A DNA stretch of 64,000 nucleotides. Source: Verrucomicrobiales bacterium (GTDB lineage Bacteria; Verrucomicrobiota; Verrucomicrobiia; Limisphaerales; J093). The translations under genes and the position numbers were made by a program. The stretch lies in the NCBI GenBank assembly GCA_015075445.1, contig JABTUJ010000015.1:1-64000 (forward strand), read 5' to 3'. Positions 43,470-53,570 of this stretch are shown here, in pieces. Each line of letters begins with the position of its first letter. The first letter of the stretch is position 1. The notes under the pieces were generated by a model. That model was given only the letters and a program-made list of their open reading frames with translations. It made no database searches and was not told the DNA's origin.

Positions 43470-44900
43470 CTAAGCCAGCAAGGTGAGCCTCTCATTCACC
43501 CACCTTGCTGCTTCTGAACGATTTCCTTTGGCGACACCAGGCCCATACTGGTGGTCAGCGCGAACGCGCGTTCGACGGAGTTCGTATATGGTCGCGCCGA
43601 GAAGTGCCGCGACGGCGGCGGTCCCGAGTTCGACGGCAGCTTGTTGACTGAGAATCCAGATCAGGCATCCGATGGCCAGCCACGGCAACAGACCCGCACC
43701 CCGGGGTTGAAAGGGCTTGCTGGCCAGTCGCACGTCACGGCGGTGCAGCCGCCACGCGGCCGCGCAGCAGACCATATACATCACCACAATCATCGCGCCG
43801 GAAAGCTCGACGAGCCGCTCGAAGGTGCCGGTCGCACCAGCGAAGAAGATCAGCGCCGCGTGGGTGGTGATCGCCACATGCGGCGTGCGGTACTGCGGAT
43901 GGATTCGGGCCAGAGCGCGCGGCACAAGCCCGGCCCGAGCGATGGCGTACCAGGTCCGTGGCGTCCCCAGCATGTCCCCACTCACCAGGCCGAGCATCGA
44001 GATGGCCGCCCCCAAGGTGAGCAGCAGCGCGCCGGGCGGGCCGAGGAAGACCCGCGCGGCCGGCGCCAGGACGTTCTGGTTCTTCCATTGCGCCATTTCC
44101 GGACCGAGGACCCCCTGCGCCGTGGTTTGAATGGCGAGGTAGAACAGGAGGACCGCCGGCACGGCCAAGAGGATGGCACGCGGCACGGTGCGCGCGGGCG
44201 CTTTGATTTCCTCGCCTGATTGGAGTGCCATTTCGCTCCCGCTGAGAGCCCAGAACACCAGGATCAGGGCTGGTCCGAGGTGAATGGCCTCCGGCCAATG
44301 AGACCACGCCAGGGCTTCGGGCCGCACGGCGGTGAATCCCACGGCCACGAAGATCAGGAGTGGCAACACTTTCGCCAACGTCATCACCTCGACCAAGGTC
44401 GCACCCCCACGGACACCCCGAATGTTGCAGCCCGCGAGCGCGCTGACGATCGCCGCCAACCACACCCACGTGGGAACACTTGCCAGCGGCTGCGGTAGCA
44501 GTGATGCCGTGATGCCGGCCAGTTCTCGAGCCACACCGCCGACCGCCATCACCAAGCTGAGGCAGAACATGAATCCGGTGATGAACCCTACACGCGGGCC
44601 AAAAGCCGCGCCCGCAAAGGCGTAGGGACCACCCGAGACGGCCACCCGGCTGCCCGCCATCGCCAGTGAGAACATCACGAAGAGGATTGTTACCCCGCAA
44701 AGTGCGTAGGCGAGCGGAGCCGCGGAGCCGATTTCTCCCGCCACTCGCCCTGGGAGCAGGTAGATGCCAGCTCCAATGCTGGCATTGCAGAGGCCGGCGG
44801 TGAGCTGGCGAACGCCGATGGCCCGAACCAACGCGGGAGCCGCCGCGGGTTGCCGCGCAACGAGAGACGGCACGATCGGCGATACCAGGGGGGCGCTCAT
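43470..44900 (-). CDS. APC-superfamily amino acid permease
   Basis: A 476-residue membrane transporter of the amino acid-polyamine-organocation superfamily, with about twelve hydrophobic segments. The helix 1 motif LCNASIGAGIYLLPG has the unwound glycine stretch that binds the amino/carboxyl groups of the substrate. The helix 6 region reads FWALSGSEMALQSGEEIKAPARTVPRA, with the conserved E-E...P-R-T loop. The substrate cannot be assigned. Start at 44900 (MSAPLVSPIVPSLV) was taken as the family-consistent ATG. It follows the pseudopilin gene by 22 bp, so both may be driven by element C. Confidence 0.9.
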   Translation of the reverse strand: MSAPLVSPIVPSLVARQPAAAPALVRAIGVRQLTAGLCNASIGAGIYLLPGRVAGEIGSAAPLAYALCGVTILFVMFSLAMAGSRVAVSGGPYAFAGAAFGPRVGFITGFMFCLSLVMAVGGVARELAGITASLLPQPLASVPTWVWLAAIVSALAGCNIRGVRGGATLVEVMTLAKVLPLLIFVAVGFTAVRPEALAWSHWPEAIHLGPALILVFWALSGSEMALQSGEEIKAPARTVPRAILLAVPAVLLFYLAIQTTAQGVLGPEMAQWKNQNVLAPAARVFLGPPGALLLTLGAAISMLGLVSGDMLGTPRTWYAIARAGLVPRALARIHPQYRTPHVAITTHAALIFFAGATGTFERLVELSGAMIVVMYMVCCAAAWRLHRRDVRLASKPFQPRGAGLLPWLAIGCLIWILSQQAAVELGTAAVAALLGATIYELRRTRVRADHQYGPGVAKGNRSEAARWVNERLTLLA

Positions 44901-44922
44901 GAAGAGCCAAGGGGAGGTGGCT

Positions 44923-45792
44923 TCAGAGGGGTGGCCGCTGCGCCGCTTGGTGCAGTCGCTGCAAGTCCGGATCCCCCGGCGCAGCGATGCCGACCGCGAG
45001 CTCTTCGTAACGGGCGGTCCGGCTGATCCGCATGGTCTCGGGGCTCCGCCATTTCCACTCTTCCGCGTGTCCGTCGGCAAAACTCAGCACGCCACCTCGG
45101 TGATGTCGGGTCGCGGGGAAATCGTACCACGTCCCATCCGGCTCGACGGGGTTGATCCAAAGGTTCGCGTTGTCAATGGAGGTCTCGTGTTCGTCAATGA
45201 AGACGAAGGCTTGCGCCGGCGATGGAAGTTGCCCGATTCGATGCCAGAATCGCTGGTCGGACGGGTCCGGGTTGTGATTCATGAAGATGTTCATCGAGAC
45301 GCTGCGGAGCCGTCGCTTGGTGCCCTGATCCCGCACGGTGGATCGGTCAGCCGGGCATTTGTAGATTGCGGTCGAACCGTTGTAGGGGAAGAGCACCCCG
45401 CTCTGGAGGTTCGTTGCGGTGGTGTCGGCCCAGGCGTTGCCGCGCAGCCACGAGCGCTCCGTGGCCACATAGGCCGCCCGATCCGTCAGGGCGCCGAACC
45501 GGGTCTCGTTCGCGGGCAAAACGCCGCTGTAATCGTCCACATAGAGCATCCAGCACAATTGAAGCTGCCGATAGTTGCCCAGACATTGGATCTGCTGGGC
45601 CTTGACCTTGGCCATGCCCAGGGCCGGTAACAGCATGCCCGCCAGGATCGCGATGATCGCGATGACGACCAACAGCTCGATCAAGGTGAACGCGACGTGA
45701 CCGAACCGACCCACGCCGGCGCTCCGCAATAATCTGCCTCCGTCAGGTCCGCGGGCGCCCCATCGGGCGCGATGGATTGGATGAGTCTTCAT
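44923..45792 (-). CDS. type II secretion system pseudopilin-like protein
   Basis: A 289-residue protein with the prepilin N-terminus FTLIELLVVIAIIAILAG starting near residue 35 and the CLGNYRQLQLCWMLYVDDYSG helix, ending with the FADGHAEEWKW motif. The leader of about 34 residues is longer than in the copy at 8 kb. The Gly normally at the cleavage site is replaced by Ala (HVAFTLIEL), so processing may be weak or absent. It starts 33 bp downstream of promoter element C with a GAAAGAAG ribosome site, so the gene belongs to the shared regulon. Its secretion partners are not here. Confidence 0.88.
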   Translation of the reverse strand: MKTHPIHRARWGARGPDGGRLLRSAGVGRFGHVAFTLIELLVVIAIIAILAGMLLPALGMAKVKAQQIQCLGNYRQLQLCWMLYVDDYSGVLPANETRFGALTDRAAYVATERSWLRGNAWADTTATNLQSGVLFPYNGSTAIYKCPADRSTVRDQGTKRRLRSVSMNIFMNHNPDPSDQRFWHRIGQLPSPAQAFVFIDEHETSIDNANLWINPVEPDGTWYDFPATRHHRGGVLSFADGHAEEWKWRSPETMRISRTARYEELAVGIAAPGDPDLQRLHQAAQRPPL

Positions 45793-45824
45793 CTGCTTCT
45801 TTCGGGCGGTCCATTTCCACCACC

Positions 45825-45853
45825 TACAGGGGAATCGCCGGCCGAAGGTTACA
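45825..45853 (-). promoter_or_regulatory. shared ECF-type promoter element, copy C
   Basis: Minus strand: TGTAACCTTC, 15 nt, TGTA. It lies 33 bp upstream of the pseudopilin gene at 45792, which is followed by the permease. It shares the CGATTCCCCTGTAGG end with copies A and B, apart from one base in A. Confidence 0.78.
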
Positions 45854-45927
45854 CGCCTGTCGGGAGGGGCAATCGGTGCAGCCTCAAGCTGAGGGTCGCC
45901 CAGTGGGAATCCCGCTGCCGTCCTGGT

Positions 45928-48900
45928 TCATGGCGAGTCGCTGTGGGCCGGTCCGGCGGTCTCGAGTTCCTCGAAAGTTGGCGCGAGCCAGAGACGGACC
46001 GTGCCGTCCTGGGCGCCGGCGGCCAGCCAACGACCATCCGGGGAGAAGGCGAGGCCGTTGACGGTAGCGCCGGTGGGGATGGCGATGACTTCCCGCCAGG
46101 TGGCCGTGTCCCAAAGGCGGACGGCGCCGTCCTCGCCAGCCGTCGCGAGCCGTCGGCCGTCGGGCGCGAACGCCAGGCCGTTCAGATCTCCACTGTGCCC
46201 GCGCAACCTATGAACCGGGCTGCGGGTGACCACGTCCCAGATGATGACCTGGCCGTCGGTGGACACACTGGCGAGCCACCGGCCATCCGGGGAGAAGGCC
46301 AGCCCATAGATGCCGGCCTCGTGTTCCTCCTTCCGGTCGAGGAGGCGGGAGTGGACCACATCCCAGAAGACGACGGCGCGTCCCTGGTCGTGGCCGCCGA
46401 AGGCCAGCGTCCGGCCGTCCGGCGAGAGCGCGGAGAAGCCCCCCGCGGTCAGGTTTGTGAAGCTACCGATGGTCTCGGGGAGAGCGTCGGGATCCGAGGG
46501 GTTCGAGCGCCGCAGCAGCTTCGTCCCGTCCGCGTAGATGATCGCCCGCCCGTCGGGCTCGAACTGCGGAGGATGCCCCGTCCAATGAGCGAGCCGCTCG
46601 AGGCCTGGGATGGCCCGCACCTCGATGAGCTGGCTGGGCCAGTCGCCCACCACGAGCGAAGCGCCGTCCGACGTAAAGGCGAGCCAGCCCTCGTAACCGA
46701 CCCCATCAAACGGCGCATTCGTGAGGCGCCGCAAGCCGTCGTTGGTCACCTCCCAGAGCGCCAGGCTGTGTTGCTTCCGGCGCGTCTCCTCCGGGCTGGT
46801 GACGGCAACGCGCGCGACCGAGGCCAGATAACGCGAGTCTTTCGAGAAGGCGACCGTCAGCACCGAGTTGCCGTGCGGGTAAGCGGTGACGCCCGGCGTT
46901 TCATCAAGCTTCCACATTCGCAGCGTGCGGTCACGGCTCGAGGAGATGAGCCGGTGGCCCACGATCGAGAAGCTCAGACTCGTGACGTAATCCGCGTGCC
47001 CCACGAGCGTGCGCGGTTGGCGGGCCCCGGTCATGTCCCGTAGCACGATCTGACCGTCGCTCAAACCCGCGGCCAGCCACTGGCTGTCCGCGGAGAACGC
47101 CAGGGCGACGATACTGGCAGGACAGGGCGCCCAGCGCGGTAGCTCGCGGAAAGTGGCTGCCTCCCAGCACCGCAGCTCATGTTGGCCGGAACTAGCAGCC
47201 ACCAGCCACCGGCCATCGGGGGAGTATGCCGCCGTCCAGGCCGTGTCCGGGATCCGCCGTACCAGACGTGGGTTGCGGGGGTCGGCGATGTCCCACACGC
47301 TGCTCGGTTCCTGGTAGCCCGAGACCACGAGGGACCTCGAGTCGGGCGCCAGCGCCAGTGCGAATGCGAACGGTTGGCCCAGCTCTTGACGGAACAGCAA
47401 GGCCGCGCCGTCCCCCCCGATCTCCCAGAGCGAGCACTCGCCTTCCATGTCCACCGCCGCGAGCAGGCGTCCGTCGCTCGAGAAGGCCAGGCTTCGACAC
47501 ACCGACCCCAGCGGCTTGAGTCCGGCAAACGGCCGTCTCGTTTCCGCTTCCCAGAGCTGGACCAGGTTGTCCGGCCACCCGTCTCCTGATCGCCCGTCGG
47601 AACCAGGCGGGCGAGGGCCGGGTTAGTGGGCCGGCCAGGTTCCGGCTGTTCGTGACCCTTCCAGCGGGTTCCGGGGCGGCGCGTCTCGGTATCCCACGGC
47701 GTCACCACGCCGTCCCCGCCCAGGGAGATCGCCCGGAAAGGGTCGGCGGGGGAGGGGGAGAACGCGACCGCCGCGACGTACGCCTCGAAATCGTCGAAAA
47801 CGACCGCCTCCTCCTTGCGGGTGCGCCAGGTCAGATACCGCCACTCCCAATTCCGCAGGTCGCGTTGGCCTTGGGAGCCGGCGATCCCATCCAACAGCCC
47901 GCGCGCGCGCACGACATGATGGCCTTCGAGGGCCTGGTTGACCTGCTGCATGGTCGAGAAGTAAAGGCTGCCCTCCGCGCGCCGCCACTCCTCCGTGGCG
48001 CGCTGGGCGTTCGACTCGGCGCGCCACCATTGCCAGAACACGCCCGCCAGTCCCAGGGCGAACACCACGTGCAACGCCACCACCAGGGCCGCCACCGCCG
48101 GTTTGCGCCGCATCCACTTGACCGTGCGTATGACCGCCGTGGCCGGGTGCGCCCGGATGGGCTCGTGGTTGAGGAACCGGTCCACCTCCTCCCCAAGCGC
48201 GTGCGCCGTCGGGTAACGCCGGGCCGGGTCCTTCTCGAGGCACTTGAGGCAGATCGTGGCGAGGTCCGCCGGGACGCTCGGGTTGAGCAACCGCGGCGAG
48301 ACCGGTTCGCTGTGCACCGTCTGCTGCAAGGTCTCCGCAACCGTGTTCCCCAGGAACGGTGGGCGGCCCGTCAGGAGATAGAAGAGAATGGCTCCCAAAC
48401 CATAGACATCGCTCGGACGACCCGCCTTGCCGAGGCCGGCATCCGCCTGCTCCGGCGGCATGAAGTTGGGCGAGCCCAACACCTGGCCGGTCACGGTCAG
48501 GTAGGACTCCTGCTGGACGCGCTTGGCCAGGCTGAAGTCGGTCAGGCGTGGCACGCCGTCTTCGTCCAACAGCACGTTCGAGGGCTTAAGGTCGCGATGC
48601 AGGATGCCTTGCTCGTGCGCGTAATGAACCGCCCCCGCCAGCAGCCGCAACAACCGGGCGGCCTCGAGGGCCGGTAAGGGCCGCTCGCGAACCAAGCCGG
48701 CGAGCGTCCCACCGGGCATGAAGTCCATCGAGAAAAACGGCGTCCCCTCGTGCTCGCCCGTCTCATGGATGGCCACAATGTGCGGGTGGCGCAGCCGCGC
48801 CGTCGCCTCGGCCTCGGCCCGAAACCGCAACGCCTGTTCCCGGCTGGCGAATCGCCCGGCCAGCACGACCTTCAGCGCCACGATCCGGTTCAAAGTAATC

Positions 48901-49163
48901 TGCCGGGCCCGATAGACGATCCCCATGCCGCCCCGGGCGATTTCCTCCATCAGTTCGTAGTCCCCCACCCGACGCGACTCCGGCCCCCAAGCCGAGCCCA
49001 CGTGGTCGGTCGGTTCTTCCACGGCGCCCGCTTCCCGACGCCTTGGCTCCGCCGCCGTCTTGTACCCGAGCCCGAGCTGGAACAGGCAACGCGTGCAGAG
49101 CGCGCCGGCGGCGGCCGCGGCGATCTCCGCCCCGCATTCGGTGCAAAGGCTGCTGGTGGGCAT
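45928..49163 (-). pseudogene. zinc-ribbon serine/threonine kinase with WD40 C-terminus, frameshifted
   Basis: From ATG 49163 the protein has an N-terminal zinc ribbon (CTECGAEI and CTRC), a kinase domain from about residue 65 (IARGGMGIVYRARQ, IVALKVV, LHRDLKPSNVLLD, LTDFSLAKR with DFS in place of DFG, then PPEQAD), and a membrane segment (VVALHVVFALGLAGVFWQWW). WD40-type repeats begin at about residue 470. Near 47580 the frame changes; a second frame continues LVQLWEAETRRPFAGLKPLG and runs through several WD40 repeats (FSPDGRWLASVSTDGQVIIWD) to a stop at 45928. One single-base indel would restore about 1080 residues. It lies just downstream of the sigma factor at 49.2-49.9 kb. Confidence 0.85.
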
Positions 49164-49179
49164 ATCCAACGTTTCCACC

Positions 49180-49211
49180 TACAACAGGGAAAACCGCCCG
49201 CGAAGGTTACG
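49180..49211 (-). promoter_or_regulatory. shared ECF-type promoter element, copy D (degenerate)
   Basis: Minus strand: CGTAACCTTC followed at 15 nt by TGTT, or at 18 nt by TGTA, so the -10-like part is weak or displaced. The TAA inside CGTAACC is the stop codon of the upstream sigma factor, so the box and the end of the sigma gene overlap. It sits directly before the kinase start at 49163. Confidence 0.55.
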
Positions 49212-49953
49212 GACCCCCCGTGGTTCGCAGCAGATGGCGGATTTCCTCATCCACCTCGGCTTCCGCTGCGACGGTGCTGGCAACCTCCGCCCGCAGCACC
49301 GCGCCGAACTCCTTCCGCAGCCGGTGGACCGCGACTTTCACCGCGCCTTCTCCCAAGCCAAGGGCCGCCCCCAGGACCGCGTACGTGACCGGTCCGTGCG
49401 ACCCGCCCAGGCAGGGCAGCAGCGCGTCGAACAAAGCCCCCTTGCCCGCCTGCTCGTAACGCGAGCGAAGCCGTTCCACCACGCGTGCCTGAACCGCCAG
49501 GCACCATTGCCGGTCGAAGTGGGTCTCCGGCGTCTCCGCCGTGGCCGGTTCAAGGTGGTAGCGATCCTCGGCCGCGCGCTCATCGATCGAGAGGAGCGTC
49601 CGGCCACCCCCCCGCTTCACAGCCGTCGCCCGCTTCCGCTCATCGGAAAGGAAGTGCTTCAAGGTCCCGAGCAGGAACGACCGGAACCGACCCCGACGCC
49701 GGTCCACGCCTTGCAGGTCGTCGTCGGCAATCAGACGGGCGAAGAACCCCTGAGCGAGATCCTGGGCGTCATGCGGACCATGGCCGGTCCGGCGGAGGTA
49801 GGCGTAAATGGGATACCAGTAGCTGCGGCAGAGGGTCTCGAGGGCCGCGCGTGCCTCCCGCTCAGGGGCGTCGCGCGCGGCGAGGACCACGCTCCAGTGG
49901 GTGGTGGCAAACCAGGCCGGCTCCCCCGGCCGGTGGTCCGTAACGGCTGACAT
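49207..49953 (-). CDS. ECF-like sigma-70 family factor (kinase-associated class)
   Basis: A 248-residue protein. Region 2 begins FATTHWSVVLAARDAPE and includes LETLCRSYWYPIYAYLRRTGHGPHDAQDLAQGFFARLI, followed by the long linker with FRSFLLGTLKHFLSDERKRA. Region 4 reads LGLGEGAVKVAVHRLRKEFGAVLRAEVAS. This class is much expanded in Verrucomicrobia and Planctomycetes beside kinases. It lies directly upstream of the kinase-WD40 gene on the same strand, with stop and promoter box D overlapping. It is complete and is one of two candidates in this window for reading the shared promoter element. Confidence 0.93.
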   Translation of the reverse strand: MSAVTDHRPGEPAWFATTHWSVVLAARDAPEREARAALETLCRSYWYPIYAYLRRTGHGPHDAQDLAQGFFARLIADDDLQGVDRRRGRFRSFLLGTLKHFLSDERKRATAVKRGGGRTLLSIDERAAEDRYHLEPATAETPETHFDRQWCLAVQARVVERLRSRYEQAGKGALFDALLPCLGGSHGPVTYAVLGAALGLGEGAVKVAVHRLRKEFGAVLRAEVASTVAAEAEVDEEIRHLLRTTGGP

Positions 49954-50540
49954 GATGCGGAGTGTAGCACAGGCTTATGCACCATGCACCCTCCCCTCGT
50001 GCAACCGGGAGAACGGGGCCGGACGAACCCGGCGACCCGCCACGTCCCGGAACTCGATGACCGCGCCAGCCAGGCAAGGCAACCTTGGCCCGCCAGTGCA
50101 CGGCCTCGTGCGACGAACCGTTCAACCCGACCCTGAACTTGGAGGGGCCGTCCCACGGATCGACACATCCGGGGCGTTCTTCCGGGATCCTCCCGTCCTT
50201 GGTGCGCGCCTGCGGTCCCTCGCCGCGCGCCCCGGTGTGGTCCTGGTCATCGCGGCCGGACGGCACGGGACCGACTGTAGACTCGCAGCGTTCTCGGCCG
50301 GCATCAGACGCCCCGAGGAGGCCACGGTCCGGCGGTCCTGACTGATTCCGGGGACAAACCACTACTCCGCTACTCCGGGTACTCCGGGGTCGGGCCACAC
50401 CAAGCTGCTAATCTCCGGTGAGTTGCCGGTGCTGGGAGCCCGGGTTGAGGGTGTTATGTCCCCGTTTCAGCCCCGACTTCGAAGTCATGAACCCGCGCCG
50501 GCACGAATGCCTGGGAACGCGGGCGGGCGGTTCCAGTCAG
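49954..50540. other. non-coding stretch without a recognisable gene
   Basis: Roughly 590 bp between the sigma factor and the small secreted gene. No frame shows family character on either strand. The only structure noted is a weak similarity, about 60 bp around 50421-50485, to the sequence at 54744-54805 behind the kinase at 54.8 kb, which may reflect a shared ancestral downstream region. Confidence 0.5.
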
Positions 50541-51176
50541 TCAGGGAGCCGCTTCCGTGTCCCCAGCGCCGGCGTCGGACACCGGTGACCCGTGGATCGA
50601 TTCGACCTCCTCTTCCGTACCCTGGGGGACGCAGAGGGTGCCATCGACGGAGAAGAACCCGGAATCACCCTGGGCGCTGCCGACACCCGCGAGGGTGCCG
50701 GAGGCGCCTGCAAACCGTCCGGCGCCACCAGTCACCGTGAGCACAGAGACAAAGTCCGTCTTGCCCTGGGCGTCGAGCGGCGTGCTCGTCAGATCCGACT
50801 CCGTCCAGAGGGCGTCGCCTTTGGCGTTCATGAAGACCCAATGATGCCGGTTGGCCTTGTTCAGCGAGAGATCGACCGCTTGATCGGTGGTCGCCCCGGT
50901 GGCCCTGCCAAAGTGCGTGAGGTTTCCGTGGGACGTGATGACCAGGCGCAGGATGGGCTGAAACGGTTCCGGAGGAAACGACGGGAACGGGGGCAAGACC
51001 TGGATTGATGTCTTGAAGTCGCCGTGAACGTGCAACGCGCGTCCTGCTCCACACGGGTTCGGTTTCGCGGCGCCCCGCGTGTCCCCAACGCCGGCAGATG
51101 CAGGGTGAGAGAGAAGAACGACGGCCGCCGCGCAGAGCGCGAGCATGGTTTTGCGCCGTAGAGAGGTGGTATTCAT
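50541..51176 (-). CDS. small secreted beta-barrel-like protein
   Basis: A 211-residue protein with signal peptide MLALCAAAVVLLSHPASA near its start (the ATG ten codons in is also possible). The body has LVITSHGNLTHFGRATGATTD, LDAQGKTDFVSVLTVTGGAGRFAGASGTLAGVGSA and FFSVDGTLCV. The TGGxGRFAGASGT motif is typical of small exported barrel folds related to allene-oxide-cyclase/dirigent-like proteins; this relation is a guess from the motif. The protein at 58294-58914 has the same motif. Element F lies 74 bp upstream of the start. Function is unknown. Confidence 0.75.
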   Translation of the reverse strand: MNTTSLRRKTMLALCAAAVVLLSHPASAGVGDTRGAAKPNPCGAGRALHVHGDFKTSIQVLPPFPSFPPEPFQPILRLVITSHGNLTHFGRATGATTDQAVDLSLNKANRHHWVFMNAKGDALWTESDLTSTPLDAQGKTDFVSVLTVTGGAGRFAGASGTLAGVGSAQGDSGFFSVDGTLCVPQGTEEEVESIHGSPVSDAGAGDTEAAP

Positions 51177-51249
51177 ACTTGGATGTGTCGTGATCTGTCT
51201 TGTGCTTCTTGAGTTCCCGCGATCGCACGTGCGACGACGGCCACTCCTC

Positions 51250-51278
51250 TACCGAAGGAAGTCGGGGAAGGAGTTACA
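51250..51278 (-). promoter_or_regulatory. shared ECF-type promoter element, copy F
   Basis: Minus strand: TGTAACTCCT, 15 nt, GGTA. It drives the small secreted gene at 51176, with a leader of about 70 nt. It belongs to the CTTCGGTA subtype shared with copies G, H and I. Confidence 0.78.
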
Positions 51279-51306
51279 GGGGATTGCGAGGATTCCGGAG
51301 GGCGCG

Positions 51307-51918
51307 TCAAAACGCATGCCAGGGGCCTCGAATGTGCAACGAACCCGTCACAGTGCGCATGGCGCCGGCATGGCTCCCGGCACTCACGCCACCCAGCAGG
51401 GTGAACGTCGTGTGCTGACCGGGTTCGTCGAACTCGGCGCAGATCGTCTGCACGCGACCGGTCAGGTCACCCCAGGGTGAGTGGCCGGGATTCTGCACCG
51501 GCGGGTTTTCAATGCACTGGCCGAAGAGCCCGAAGTTGGGAGCCGGTGTGTCGGACAGGCCGATTCGATCAACGCGCATGCGGAAGAGGGTCACAAGGAA
51601 CAGTGGGTCGTCCGGTGCTGCCTCCGCGGCCAGGAACGTCGTCCACTCGAGGATGTCGTGGCCGTGAATGGGAAACTCGATATGGACGCGCAAGATGATG
51701 CCCGGATCCGGCGGTGGGATCTCGGGCACCGGCCAAATCAGACTGAAGTCATCCACGGTTCCGGTGGCGGATAGTTGGAAACGGTGCGCATACCTGGCTG
51801 AGGCGGCCAAGGCGGACGGGGCGCAAGCCAGAGAGGCGGCTCCGAGTCCGCCCAGGCCTTTCAGGAAGGCGCGCCGGCTGGGAACGAGGACGTCGGGGGA
51901 GGATGGGTGCGTGTTCAT
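51307..51918 (-). CDS. Tat-exported hypothetical protein
   Basis: A 203-residue protein starting MNTHPSSPDVLVPSRRAFLKGLGGLGAASLACAPSALA, a textbook twin-arginine signal (SRRAFLK) with cleavage after an A-x-A site. The body is beta-rich (YAHRFQLSATGTVDDFSLIWPV, ILEWTTFLAAEAAPDD, HTTFTLLGGVSAG). I recognise no family. Tat export suggests it folds in the cytoplasm, possibly with a cofactor. Start at 51918 gives the Tat signal the usual short n-region. Element E lies 63 bp upstream; element F and the next secreted gene follow directly downstream. Confidence 0.75.
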   Translation of the reverse strand: MNTHPSSPDVLVPSRRAFLKGLGGLGAASLACAPSALAASARYAHRFQLSATGTVDDFSLIWPVPEIPPPDPGIILRVHIEFPIHGHDILEWTTFLAAEAAPDDPLFLVTLFRMRVDRIGLSDTPAPNFGLFGQCIENPPVQNPGHSPWGDLTGRVQTICAEFDEPGQHTTFTLLGGVSAGSHAGAMRTVTGSLHIRGPWHAF

Positions 51919-51980
51919 GGGAGTTGACTTATCGCTGCTTGGGTTTTGATGTTTCGGTATCGGCATCGAGTGCCATCCCC

Positions 51981-52009
51981 TACAAACGGAAATCGGACGC
52001 GACCTTACA
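51981..52009 (-). promoter_or_regulatory. shared ECF-type promoter element, copy E
   Basis: Minus strand: TGTAAGGTCG, 15 nt, TGTA. The upstream box is the most divergent of the set, but the spacing is the same. It lies 63 bp upstream of the Tat-exported gene. Confidence 0.6.
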
Positions 52010-52071
52010 GGGAGCTGCGGGTGATTACGGCGGAGGGCAAGGCGGCGAGCCGATCGACAACGCCGCCGGCG

Positions 52072-53570
52072 TTATCGCGTCCTGGCTGCCGTTTGCGCAG
52101 GCTCGTGGCCGGCGTCGGTTTCCTCGAGTGTCGGTGCGGTCCAGAGGCGGAGATCCCCGTCGGCACCGGCGGTGGCCAGGGCTCGGCCGTCGGGGGAGAA
52201 GACTGTCCGCCAGACATGGGAACGGTGAGCCTTCAGGGAGATGACCTCCTGTTTGCTGGGCAGGTGCCACAGGTTGACCCAGCCGTCACGGGTGCCAACC
52301 GCCAGCGTCCGGCCGTCGGGTGAGAAGTCGAGGCAATCCACGGGGCCGGAGCCGCTGGGCAGTTCATCCACGGTGTTCCGGACTCGATCCCAGAGCCTGA
52401 TCTTGGTGCTCAGCGAGCTCCCGGTCGCCAGCCAGCGACCATCCACCGAAAACGCGAAGTGCTCCGCCGCAATCCCTTCTTGGGCCGGCCGGCCAGCGTT
52501 ATCCCAGAGCCCGATCGAGTAACTTCCAAAGATGGCGCCCGCCCCATGCCGGGTGAGAAGGAGTTGGCCGTCCGGAGAAAACGTGTAGGAGTCCAGCGGT
52601 CCCGGAGGCACCCCCTCGAGGAGGCTGGTTAGCCGCCGTCCCGCGCGCCAGTCCCACAGCGTGAGGGCATTGGTTCCCGACCGAACGGCAAGCGTCCGCC
52701 CATCCGGTGAAAACCGCGGGCTGCCGTTGACCACGGCGTTGGTGAGCAGGTTTATCAGGCGGGGGACCCCGTCCGTGAGGCTGCAGACGGCGACCTGACC
52801 GTTGGTGGTCACGCCGGCGAGCCCACGCCCGTCGGGAGTGAAGGCGAGTTCGAGATCGAGCCGGAGGGGCGGGACATTCGTCAGCGCCGCCACCCTGCGT
52901 GGTGGCCCGTGATCCAAGCGCCAAGTCGTCAACTCGCCGTTCCCGGTCAAACCGGTCAGGAGGTTGTTCGTCGGCGAGAACCGGCACCGCAGCATGTCCA
53001 GCGTGAACCGGGTGCGCGACGCCACCTCCCAAATCAAGGTCTGATCGGTTTCGCCGGCCAGGAGCCAGCGGCCATCCGAGGAAAATTCGAGGGCGCTGTA
53101 CCGTTCGCTGTCGTGATGGTGCAGCGGTTCAGCGGCCGCGGGCTCGGGCGTGGGCCAGACTTTGGCCGTCCCGTCTTCGCTGCCAGTCAGAATGAACCGG
53201 CCATCCGGTGAGAAGCTGGCGCTGAACACGCGTTGGTCATGGCCTCGCAAGGTCGCGAGCTCCTTGCCGGCGGCGACCTCCCACACCTTGGCGGTGTGAT
53301 CGAGGCTGGCCGAGACCAGCAGCTTGCCGTCCGGTGAGAAGCCCAGGCCGAACACCGTGCTGTTGTGGTGCCCGAGGATCGAGGAGCGGACCGGACGCGA
53401 GAGGTCGCGCAGATCCCAGAGGCGGACGGTGCCATCGATGCCCGCCGTGGCCAGCGTCGAGCCGTCCGGGTGAAATCGGGCTGTGAACACGTGGCCACGA
53501 TGCCCCAGGAGGCGTGTCCGCTCCCGGCGCTGGTCCAAGTCCCAGAGAATGACGCTGCCATCGCTGTGCT
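52072..53570 (-). pseudogene. WD40-repeat C-terminus of a kinase-WD40 protein, N-terminus deleted
   Basis: About 500 residues of WD40 repeats: SDGSVILWDLDQRRERTRLLGHRGHV, then blades ending LWDLRDLS and VWEVAAGKE, and finally HRSHVWRTVFSPDGRALATAGADGDLRLW. This is the C-terminal propeller of the kinase-WD40 family seen twice more in full here. The zinc ribbon, kinase domain and membrane segment are absent: at about 53566-53570 the sequence passes directly into a sigma factor. An ATG at 53592 could start a protein of 506 residues, so it may still be translated without a kinase. The cause is a deletion or an assembly collapse. Confidence 0.85.
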
